Below, piece by piece: positions 13,380 to 22,760 of a DNA stretch of 64,000 nt (position 1 is the stretch's first letter; every line of letters starts with the position of its first letter). The DNA lies in the NCBI RefSeq assembly GCF_000208745.1, contig NC_030854.1:27435210-27499209 (forward strand), read 5' to 3'. The DNA is from Theobroma cacao. Taxonomy: Eukaryota; Streptophyta; Magnoliopsida; Malvales; Malvaceae. Both the position numbers and the translations under genes were made by a program. The notes under the pieces were generated by a model that made no database searches, was not told where the DNA came from, and worked only from the letters and a program-made list of their open reading frames with translations.

Positions 13380-13705
13380 ATAAGGAATAAATGTGAGACA
13401 CACCATGCATAACAAATAAAATGTTGTGACACGCCGTGCATATCAAATAAAATATTGTAACACGCCATTCATAACAAGAAAAATGAAATGACACGCCATG
13501 CATAACAAGTAAAATATTGTGACACGCCATGCATAACAAGATAAACTTGGTGACACGCCAAGGATAACAAGCAAAATGTTCTAACATGCCATGCATAACA
13601 AGTAAAAGGTTATGACACGCCATGCATATAACAAGTTAAACGTTGTGACATGCCATGCATAACAATTAAATTGTTCTGACTCGCCATGCATAACAAGTTC
13701 TGGTA
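13380..13705 (+). repeat. GTGACACGCC-core 31-bp array 2, between the convergent genes
   Basis: About ten units of roughly 31 bp, each with GTGACACGCCATGCATAAC and then an AAG(T/A)AAAATNTT-like half. The variable part is short and not spacer-like. On the minus strand the units chance to stay open, giving repetitive ORFs that are not genes. Confidence 0.92.
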
Positions 13706-13924
13706 TGTAAATTTAGACGTACGATTTTATAATGGCAGGATAGAATTTTGACCTGGAAAAATAAGGGAGGATGGATACATAACAATTTCATGTTGGAAGC
13801 AATTAGATGGATGGAAAAATATATATATTCAATGTTAATCAATGTAATGTTGGGTTGGTGCAGCCGGTGTGCTTGGAAAAGAAAGACGACAAACTTGGAA
13901 ATTAATTAATGCCAACCTGGGGTG

Positions 13925-14215
13925 ACATGCGACTACCCAATTCTTATGACACGCCGACTGGAAGCAGATTAATGGCGTCACACGCTGAGTATCTGGAGTT
14001 TATGGCGTGACACGCCACGGCCCAATTGTTCTGACACGCTGAGTGGAAGCAGATTTATAGGTTGACACGCCGAGTGTTAGTGGATTTACGGTGTCACACG
14101 CTGACTTATTACAAAATTTTGGGGTGACACGTCGAGTGCAAGCAGATGTATGTTGGGACACGCTGAGTGGTATCATGTTTAAGGTGTCACACACTGACTT
14201 CTTCCGACTGTGTAT
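13925..14215 (+). repeat. GACACGC-core array 3 with a second variant unit
   Basis: About nine units of near 31 bp share the GTGACACGC core but continue as CGAGTGGAAGCAGATTTATG rather than CATGCATAAC. The core is therefore conserved between two otherwise different unit types, which argues that the core is what matters. The array lies just past the end of the protease pseudogene. Confidence 0.85.
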
Positions 14216-15892
14216 CAAATTAAATATATTGTATATAGAAAAGGAAAAAAATTCTTGGTATCAAATTAATTGTGTATAGGCAAAAAAATTAATTGTGTAT
14301 CAAATAATTGGACAAAGTATATTGTGTATACAGAAAGAATTATATATTTTTACAATGAATTGTATACAATAAATTGTGTATACAAAAAATGTGTATAAAA
14401 TGAATTGTATAAAAAAATTTATGTATACTAAAAAAATTGTATAGACAAAGGCCTATATGTTCAAGGTTCACTCACAACTGTTGGAAAAAATTTTCAGAGC
14501 ATATTGCCGATGCATTTTTGCAATCATATTCTACTTAATTCTGATCTTTTCTGATTGCAAAATATGCTCGATGTACCCTATCATGAACATACCGCAGCTG
14601 ACACTATCATTCTGCTAATGCACTTTAGATTTTGGTAAATGAATATCCAATGGCATCGGCGTCAAATCCCATCTCTTCTGACGTATGTTGTTGAAATAAC
14701 CGGCTTGGTGGCAGATGAATGGCATCATTGTTGTCAAGGGTGTCATCTGACCCGTACAAACTCCGTTATCCTTAGCATCCATAGTTCTTGCTAAGTCCAC
14801 CACCTTGATCGTCCACCTCACCAAGTCGATCTTCGCAACCACCCAATGCCCACCAATGTTGCAAGGCGCGAGGATGAAATCAACATCTTCATATTTTTTG
14901 GCGTACATTGGCTTTTCACCCTCCACATAGTCTTGCAACTCATCTCGAATTTGCATTTTGGCTCGGGCATTTTCTGTTAAAAATTCGGTGTGTAGCATAC
15001 GAATGGTGTCCTGTGAAACATGTAAACATTAGCTTACACTTCATGCAATCAAAAACTTAGTATTTATAGAATTAAACAATTTTCAAATAAACTTATGAAG
15101 AATATCGTGTCAACCATGCATGCACGGGTAGTGTACAACTTCGACTTCGGCCCTGTCATTCCCTTGCAAAGTAGGCTGAGTCATGCGTCGATATGTTCAC
15201 TTGTCATTTCCTCATTGGGATCTTCTAAGGTTATGAAAAGTCAGCCCCTTGATCCCCTAAGATGCCGACGTTACGCTTGTATATGTAACATAATTAATTT
15301 CATAAGTCTTAGTGGATAACTGTTTCATTAAAAAACAATATTTGCAATTTTATTTACGAGCTTACCTCGCGGACTCCTTTTTCTTGAAAGCTTCGTAGTC
15401 TTCTATGATTTTATCCCTCACATCTAGACGGGTCACTAAGGGGTCAACGAATAGACTTGCCATGTATTTGCTTGCCATTTTCAGTTGTGCCCGCTCAATT
15501 GGGTCTGAAATTTCTGCTGCACCATGATGGACAGCAGATGACTCTAGTGACGACGACCGTATCTCAACTGCATCAGGAGTGCTCTCACGATAAGGAACGA
15601 TAGCTCCTGCTGCTGCGTCGACGAATGCATCGACCGGAGGAAGATGCTCTCCTTCAGCATCAGTTGATTGAAAGGTGACATCCACTGCCACAACTTCTTC
15701 GACGATGTCATGTACATGAGTTACGTGCTCTCCGTCAGCACCAAGAACGTCATCGTCAATGTCAACACCAGGTTCATGATGCTGTCCAACATCAGCATCA
15801 TCGTGCTTCAGACCAGCACCATTAGATGGACCGCCCTAAAAAATTGGAAAAACCGTTAGTTAGCTCATAAAATACCACAAACCATAAATAGT

Positions 15893-16225
15893 AAAATGTT
15901 GTGACACGCAGTGCATACCAACTAAAATGTTGTCACACGTCATGCAAAACAAGTAAAATATCGTGACACGCCATGCATAACAAGATAAACTTGGTGACAC
16001 GCCAAGGATAATGAGGAAAATATTGTGACACACCATGCATAACAAGATAAACTTGGTGACACGCCAAGGATAACGAGGAAAATGTTGTGACACACCATGC
16101 AAAACAATTAAAATGTTGTGACACGCCAACGATAACAAGCAAAATGTTTCTGACACGCTATGCATATCAAAATCAAACGTTGTGACACGCCATGAATAAC
16201 AAGTAAAATGTTGTGACACGCTAAA
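15893..16225 (+). repeat. GTGACACGCC-core 31-bp array 4, in an intron of the Ulp1 gene
   Basis: About eleven units of 31 bp (one of 33) carry GTGACACGCC with CATGCATAAC or AAGGATAAC continuations. In places two unit types alternate (CATGCATAACAAGATAAAC, then AAGGATAACGAGGAAAAT), which points to higher-order duplication of dimers. The array sits between the last micro-exon and the acidic exon 15366-15835. Confidence 0.92.
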
Positions 16226-16439
16226 GCTGACACAGTAACAACTAACTATAATACAAATGTCCTGACCCTCTAATGACCAAAAACCAATTAGACCACTACC
16301 ACTTAACCCCAAAAACCATCAAAACCATAAAAAAATACAGTCTAAACAGTTGCTAAATGTAAACCATCAAAATACAAGCGAAGATAGAATAACGTACTTG
16401 TTATTTAAGGCCGTCAATAATCATTTATGAAATTGTTGA

Positions 16440-16915
16440 ACATTAACTGTTATAACTTTAATATCCTCGTGAGCTGTCTACGGTGGAGTCGGACCGATCG
16501 GTGCTTTAGGACCTGTCATCGCTTCCGTAAACTACAATTACATATATAACTGTGTTATTCAATAATCATGTTTGGAATTGTTGAACATTAACCATTACAA
16601 CTTTAATATCCTTACCGCCGGCTCGTTAGCTGTCTGTGGTTGGGCTGGACCGATCGGTGCTTGAGGACCTGTCGTCGCTTCTGTAAACTGCAATTACATA
16701 AATTACTATGTTACTTGATAAACATATGTGGGAATGTAGAGCATAAATCGTTAGAACCGATCTTACCGATGGGTCGTTTGCACTCTGCATCTGAGAAGGA
16801 CCGGTGGGTGGTTCTGGAGTTGTCGGCCCATGGTCCAACTGTAAATACAGAAATGTTATTCGATAATCATAAATGGAATTGGAGAACACAAAACCTTTGT
16901 AATTGTCCTTACTAG
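16440..16915 (-). repeat. Three tandem exon-intron units of about 150 bp with proline-rich micro-exons
   Basis: Acceptors at 16838, 16687 and 16531 (minus strand) are spaced 151 and 156 bp apart. Each is followed by a 72-nt or slightly shorter exon encoding a 24-residue Pro/Thr/Gly-rich piece. Two of these contain TGPxAPIGP, and the third contains PPTGPSQMQ. The intron parts also match (TTGTTGAACATTAAC and ACTTTAATATCC words). The third copy has a stop and has lost its GT donor. Exon length divisible by three means copy number can change without shifting the frame. Confidence 0.75.
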
Positions 16916-18344
16916 CTGTTCACTGCCTTGACCATGGTCGTCCCCTTTATCCATCAACTCATCAACTAAAGCAGCGGCGGTGCACATCCGCTTCGTGCCA
17001 CCATAGGCTCTTTTCTCCTTCAAGCTTCTCATTTTTTGCCTCGCACCTAAGCCCCAATCCGACCGATCCTCCATGTGCCTTATTGGCATGTACTCGTTGC
17101 CCTCCGATAACGGGACATCAAGGTCCACAAAATACTCCCGGAGGGCCTCATCCGCGATGCGTTCCAATGACTCCAGTGCCCACAACTGCAAATAAACAAA
17201 TAAAATGTTGTCATTATCGAATAGGGAAAATTATTTTACAAATATAACGCAAAAATTAGCAGTTGTTCACTCACTTGGTCATATGACTCTAACTTCTGAA
17301 TTACCTTGTAGAAGTCTTTTGGCTTCTGATTGCAATCGCATCTGCACATTCGTGGGTGGACTTTGTCCTTCGGACCAGAGGGGGTAACTATTTTTCGGAG
17401 GGCCAAAATTGCCTCCATTGCCTAGAACTGCATGTCAAATGTAACCATTATCAAACCGTCAATCATAAACGACTGCACCCATAAATTTTTTATTCAAAAA
17501 GAAACTGAAAAATGTTACGTTTTAGTACCTGTATCACCCATGTGAATCCGTAAATGTTGTGGCGTTACCGAGTTTCCTTTGTCACGCTCAAGTCAGGAAC
17601 TTCAAACCCCTTCAAAAGGTAGTCCAAGGTCAGCTTTCAAATATAGTGCCCCTATGGGAAGACATTCCAAGCGTCGATGTCCTCCACTAATGACAGCAAC
17701 CAAGGCGTCACCCGTCTATGGTAGTCTTGACCAAATAAAATGTTATTCGCGATCAAGACGAGTGCCATCTTGATCGCGTCTCCTGCTCGCTGAAAGTTGC
17801 CCCCACAGAAGGTATCAAGCAAAGCTTGCAGCTTAACGTTGTCTTACCAATTCCAGTATCTTGCATCAATTCCATCCGTAGCAACCTCGTACAGTCGTCT
17901 GAACACATCAGGCATTGGACCAAACTTCAGCCCGGTGATGAGGCAAAACTCCTGCTTTGATAGTCGCGCCTTGCTCTTGCCAATGGCAAACCATAGCTCA
18001 TGGTCCATTGACTGCCTCTTAGTGATCCGACGAATCATGATGCTGTGCAAGAGACCGACGTAAAAATACCCCTGTGGATAGAAGTCCAGGAGCATTCCAA
18101 AGCAGGTATGCTTAACTAGATCGTACTCCCCCTTCTGTTGGAGAGTCTTTGTGATGCAATGCAGCTGCGACCGCTTACAGTGAGTGTTAATTGCGACGTT
18201 GAACGCCAACTTCTCCCTCGGCACGAACAGCAAACTATCAAGATCCTCATACTGTCTGCGCTGGATCTGCAAAATATGGCACACATGCATTAGTGAGTTA
18301 AGCAGTCATGTGCAACAAGATACACTGAATACATAAATAAGGAA

Positions 18345-18572
18345 TAAATGTTGTGACACGCCATGCATTGCAATCAAAATGTTGTGACATGTCATGCATA
18401 ACAAGTAAAATGTTGTGACACGCCATGCCTAACAAGTTAAACATTGTGACACGCCATGCATATCAAGTTAAACGTTATGACACGCCATGCATATCAAGTA
18501 AAATGTTGTCACATGCTATGCATATCAAGTAAAATGCTGTCACACGCTAATAACTAACTATAATAACAATGG
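18345..18572 (+). repeat. GTGACACGCC-core 31-bp array 5, in the first intron of the Ulp1 gene
   Basis: About seven units of 31 bp, GTGACACGCCATGCATAAC or a close variant, followed by AAGTAAAATGTT. They lie between the putative first exon (18758-18782) and the DUF1985-like exon starting at 18266. Confidence 0.9.
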
Positions 18573-19014
18573 TGTCACATGGTAAACACCCAAAATCGCT
18601 AAAACCACTATGACTTAACCACAACAACCATCAAACCAGCAAGAAAACATAGTCTAAACATTTGCAAAATAAAATAAAAAACCCGAACATATCAAACAAA
18701 CCCAGGAAAAAACCAAAAAATTAACAAACACAATAATGTTGCGAATTTGAGACTCACTGACTTCTTCATTCATGGCCGACATTTTTGCTAGTGCTGTGGT
18801 TTCATTTCGCTTGCAAAGAGCCTTCTCGAACACTTCGGTACCGACGAGAATGAGAAATGAATCACAGACGTTACAAATTCTGAATAATAATTATTTAAAA
18901 TGAAAAATGGCCTTTTAATATTCTTATTTATTCTGAAAAAGGGAAATTAATTTAGTGGAAGTCCAAAGGATTACCACGTTAACTGCCCACTTTTTTTTCC
19001 TCTCTTTATTTCAA

Positions 19015-19475
19015 ACCCTGACATGTCAGTTGTTCAAGCACTACCGTGTCATACACTCTAAACCATGACCATGGCGTGTTAGTTTTTCAAGCAATGTCGT
19101 GTCACACACTCTAAACATGACCATGGCGTGTCACCAACTTTGAACTCTAGCATGTCACAGATTTCCTCCATGGCGTGTCACCAACTCTTAACTCTGACGT
19201 CTCACAGATTCAATCCATGGCATCTCACCAACCCTGAATGTTGGCATGTCACAGATTCCCTCCATGCCGTGTCACCAACTCTTAATCTGGCGTGTCATAG
19301 ATTCCCTCCATGGCGTCTTACCAACTCTGAACGCTGTCGTGTCACACATTCCCATCATAGCGTGTCACCAACTCTTAACTCTAGCGTCTCACAAATTCCC
19401 TCCATGGCGTCTCACCAACTTTGAGCGGTGCCGTATCACACATTCCCAACATGACGTTTCACGAACTCTAAACCC
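19015..19475 (-). repeat. GGCGTGTCAC-core array 6, upstream of the Ulp1 gene
   Basis: The + strand shows repeated CATGGCGTGTCACCAACTCT and CTGGCGTGTCACAGATTCCC half-units that alternate to make a period of about 47 bp. The orientation of the core is opposite to arrays 2-5 and the same as array 1. The array lies on the 5' side of the minus-strand gene, the mirror position of array 1 relative to the transposase. Confidence 0.85.
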
Positions 19476-20124
19476 TGCCCTGCGACAGCCATCTAACATA
19501 TGGCTAGCTATAGCAGGACCATTTCCTGCTTTGGATTCACATTTTTCTCCTTTCAATTCACCACCGTATCAAAGATTTCTGGTTTCACATCATTAGCCAA
19601 GCTTTCCATTCATGATGACCTGTTCCTCGTTTGATTTAATATCTCTCTTCTCCTATTATCTGAATGCCATGTCCCAAATCTCTACAAACCCATCTCATGC
19701 AACATTATTTTGTTTTGCACAACCTTCGAAAAAATATTTGGGTATTTTGCACAACCAATCTTTGCATATTTTTTTTTCTCCCATGTTTCGCCTATTTGAG
19801 AGTGTACGCTAATGAAGACGGCTCATTAAAGGGCATTTTTATCCCAAAATCTTTTCTGATGGCTAAAAACAGTTAAAAGTATCTTACCAGTTATTTACAA
19901 AAACACGTTATTTATAAGGGCTAAAAAAAAAAATCCCCTTTTTTAATCTTTCAGGTTGCTAACATTTGATAAATACTACGTTTCCTTTTAAGACAAAGAA
20001 TTTTATACCATCAAAGTAGTTAAACGTCCAAGTAGCAGGACATGTATCCATTAAAAAAAATTTATTCATTCATTAGAATTTCCATGGAAGAGTTTATGGA
20101 GGTAGCAAAAAATGTTTGGCGTGG

Positions 20125-20708
20125 TGTTACGATTTCAAAGGAGAGTCATAAATCTCACATCGAGGAGATGTAATGGTCCTAGCGGAAGCTATGAATTCTA
20201 TATTAGGGAGGATATCATGGTCCCAAAAAGAGTCGTGAATCTCATATCGATTGTGTGTTAAAATGATATTAAAAATTTAAGGGTTCACACCATTTTTAAC
20301 TTGTAAGACTCATTTTGTGGAGGAAAACTGTAAGGTCTAGTGAGTTTAAAGCAAACAATACCTTACAAGTTGATGTGAACCGTGACAATTGGTATCAGAG
20401 CTGACTTTAGATACTAGCAATCGACCACTGAAAACAGTAAACCCTTGTTAGAGGGGAAAAGGATGTCATGGTGCTCCCTATGCTCTTAAAAGGTTGTTCT
20501 AGAGTGAGATTAGGCATTCATCACCGTATAAGACTCTTTTTGTGAGGACAAAACCATGAGGTCCATCAAGTCCAAAATGGACAATATCGTATAGGTTGGC
20601 GAGATTGGACATTTCATACCTTATGAGGCTCTTTTTGTAGGGACAAAACTGTGAAATCCACCAAGTCCAAAACGGATAATATCTTACAGGTTGGTATGAA
20701 CTGTAACA
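20125..20708 (+). mobile_element. TRIM-like (terminal-repeat in miniature) retrotransposon
   Basis: A 5' LTR of 263 bp (20125-20387) starts TGTTACGATTTC and ends GTGACA. One base later comes a primer binding site TGGTATCAGAGC (20390-20401), complementary to the 3' end of initiator-Met tRNA, as in many plant copia and TRIM elements. There is no coding capacity. About 65 bp further on, two partial copies of the LTR 3' half follow (about 20518-20600 and 20610-20708). Both have GACTCTTTTTGT or GGCTCTTTTTGT, then GTCCAAAA-GGA-AATATC words, matching the 5' LTR's ACTCATTTTGTGGAGG...AACAATACCTTAC block. The 3' end is therefore rearranged. Confidence 0.7.
20390..20401 (+). promoter_or_regulatory. Retroelement primer binding site (tRNA-Met initiator type)
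   Basis: TGGTATCAGAGC is the standard initiator-methionine tRNA priming site of plant retroelements and lies immediately after the CA end of the 263-bp LTR. Confidence 0.85.
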
Positions 20709-21192
20709 CATGATGCATAAGCAATAAAATGTAAAAATCAACTATAAGATGTACTTATCAAGTTTTTCCATTTTCCTTTAAAGTTCTTTTTTATATAAAG
20801 AAAAAAGAATATAAATTATTTTTCTTTTTTTGTCTGAAAATTCTTTTTGTTGTAGACAAATAAAAATTTTAGTACAAAAAGTTGTTGGGGTTGTTAAGCT
20901 TACAAGTAATGCATAATATCAAGTAAGATTATGAGTTTCAAAAACAAAAAATCAGGTAAAATTATCTTACAGTTTAAAATAATACAACCAAAACTATTGT
21001 TATGAGTGAAAAACTGTGCCTCTTTTTTTTGGTAAAATGCTTTAGAAATTATGCACTTAATAAAACTTATCAAGTAGAAGTTATCTGAGAAAAAAAAATC
21101 AAATATTAGAAGTTATGACTTCTGAGTAACCTAAATACTACACATACATTTGGTAGGAGGAATTGTTAAGTTATTTCTTTTTTATATTTTTA

Positions 21193-22743
21193 TTGCACGT
21201 TTAGTTCGCAGACTAAAAAGAAATAGAATGTAATAACTACTTTATAAAATAGAAGAAAGTGAAAATAAAATAAAATAATTATTATGTAATTTGATATGAG
21301 GAATGAAATAGAATAGGAATAATTATTATGATGTATTGCAGTATTTGGTTTGTAAAAATAACTTTGTAATAAGAAAGAAATAGAAAATAAAAAGATAAAA
21401 ATATTCTTTATTATATATATTATTATTTTATTTTATTTTATTTTTAAATATTAATATTTTATTTACAATTTAATCATTAATATTATAAAATACTACTATT
21501 TTATTTATAATTTAAATGATATTATGATTATTTACTTTTAATTTATTTTTAAATATTAATAATTTATAATTTATTTAAAATATTCAAATTTAATAATTTA
21601 AATAGTAATATTTTATTTTTAATTTAATCATAACATTATAAAATATTAATATTTAATTTATAATTTGTTATTATGATTACAAATTTTTTTTATTTTTTTA
21701 AATTAAAAATTTATAATTTATTTATAATTTAATCATTAATTTTAAAATATTAATATTTTATTTATAATTTAAATGTTATTATGATTATTTATTTTTATTT
21801 TATTTTATTTTTCAAATATTAATGATTTATAATTTATTTAAAACATTAATAATTGATAATTTAAATATTAATATTTCATTTATAATTTAATTATTAACAT
21901 TATAAAATACTAATATTTTATTTATAATTTAATCATTAACATTATAAAATACTAATATTTTATTTATAATTTAAATGTTATTATGATTATTTATTTTTAT
22001 TTTATTTTNNNNNNNNNNNNNNNNNNNNNNNNNNNNNNNNNNNNNNNNNNNNNNNNNNNNNNNNNNNNNNNNNNNNNNNNNNNNNNNNNNNNNNNNNNNN
22101 NNNNNNNNNNNNNNNNNNNNNNNNNNNNNNNNNNNNNNNNNNNNNNNNNNNNNNNNNNNNNNNNNNNNNNNNNNNNNNNNNNNNNNNNNNNNNNNNNNNN
22201 NNNNNNNNNNNNNNNNNNNNNNNNNNNNNNNNNNNNNNNNNNNNNNNNNNNNNNNNNNNNNNNNNNNNNNNNNNNNNNNNNNNNNNNNNNNNNNNNNNNN
22301 NNNNNNNNNNNNNNNNNNNNNNNNNNNNNNNNNNNNNNNNNNNNNNNNNNNTTAAACTTTTTATTATAATAAGGTTTATTTTCTCTATTTGCATTTTTCA
22401 TTTTTCAATTTATACTTTCACTTATAATTTAAAAATTAATATTTTATTTATAATTTAAATTATTATAATTAAAATATTAAAATATTAATAATTTTTTAAT
22501 TTTTTTAAGTTTTAGGTTTGTAATTTTTGAAAGCACGTAAGGACATTTTATCTCAAAATGTTTAGATTCTATTCTCATGGGTGTGGAATAGCTAACACCA
22601 TAATAGAGGTGGTATTAGCTATTCCAAGGTTTTGCCTAGTTTTGAGGAATAGTCATTTCTTGGAATGGCTTTTCCTTCCTCCAAAAACAAACCCAATGAA
22701 GGGAGAAAATTTTTTGAGGAATAGAGTGCAACCAAACATGCCA
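21193..22743. mobile_element. AT-rich PIF/Harbinger-like non-autonomous element
   Basis: The ends are TTGCACGTTTAG (left) and, complemented, TGGCATGTTTGG (right). They match at 9 of 12 positions and are flanked on both sides by TTA (21190-21192 and 22744-22746), the 3-bp target duplication typical of PIF/Harbinger elements. The interior is almost pure A/T with reiterated AATATTTTATTTATAATTTAA blocks and includes an assembly gap. There is no transposase. Confidence 0.55.
21430..22500. repeat. Reiterated AT-rich block with assembly gap
   Basis: Short tandem-like units of ATTAATATTTTATTTATAAT type recur irregularly for about 1 kb. Positions 22009-22351 are N, and assembly probably failed because of this repeat. 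Confidence 0.8.
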
Positions 22744-22760
22744 TTAGATCTTTTTTATTA

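Larger units (their letters stand above)
14531..18782 (-). pseudogene. DUF1985-like/Ulp1 cysteine protease gene carried by the MULE, broken
   Basis: Likely exons, in order of transcription, are 18758-18782 (uncertain), 17529-18266, 17275-17427, 16913-17185, three proline-rich micro-exons (16767-16838, 16616-16687, about 16463-16531), 15366-15835, about 15097-15290 and 14531-15010. Most keep phase 0. The 17529-18266 exon has the DUF1985 pattern (RLSKQEFCLITGLKFG, then AWNVFP and GHYI). The last exon is a Ulp1/C48 peptidase domain with His in GGHWVVAKID (14846-14848), Asp in KVVDLA (14795-14797) and Gln plus Cys in QNDSVSCGMF (Cys codon 14594-14596). Ulp1 enzymes process SUMO precursors or remove SUMO. 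Stops interrupt most long exons, several at positions where relatives have Trp, and one donor reads ATAAGT. The domain order matches Ulp1-like genes found in plant MULEs. Function in this copy is unlikely. Confidence 0.8.
6026..19938. mobile_element. Composite Mutator-like element (MULE) with transposase and DUF1985/Ulp1 gene
   Basis: A transposase pseudogene (+, 6900-12982) and a Ulp1-protease pseudogene (-, 14531-18782) converge inside one unit sprinkled with arrays of the same core motif. The two proposed ends are weakly inverted-repetitive. The left end reads GGTGATTTCAGAAATAAC and reaches AAAATGCCCTT about 75 bp in. The right end, complemented, reads GGGGATTTTTTTT, then AAATAAC, then AAAAATGCCCTT about 100 bp in. 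No matching 9-bp target duplication was found, so the ends are approximate. Plant MULEs that carry Ulp1-like genes are known (the Kaonashi/KI-MULE group in Arabidopsis and CUMULE in melon). About 3 kb of LTR and one assembly gap lie inside, so the ancestral element was nearer 10 kb. Confidence 0.65.

Noticed and set aside
13380..16225. Regular 31-bp repeats resembling a CRISPR array
   Set aside because: The units are contiguous with no unique spacers, occur in a plant transposon, and include degenerate copies. They are a minisatellite-like array.
13244..16312. Minus-strand ORFs of MACHN...VMHGVS type at 13244-13623 and 15860-16312
   Set aside because: They are chance open frames through the 31-bp repeats; the peptide only mirrors the DNA unit and has no start context or family match.
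19128..19596. Two + strand ORFs with repeated SPTLN/SQIPSM-like peptides
   Set aside because: They are read-through of the GGCGTGTCAC array 6, not protein-coding.
6026..19938. Expected 9-bp target duplication at the ends of the large MULE
   Set aside because: Flanks were compared around both proposed ends and no convincing 9-mer pair was found, so the boundaries are reported as approximate.
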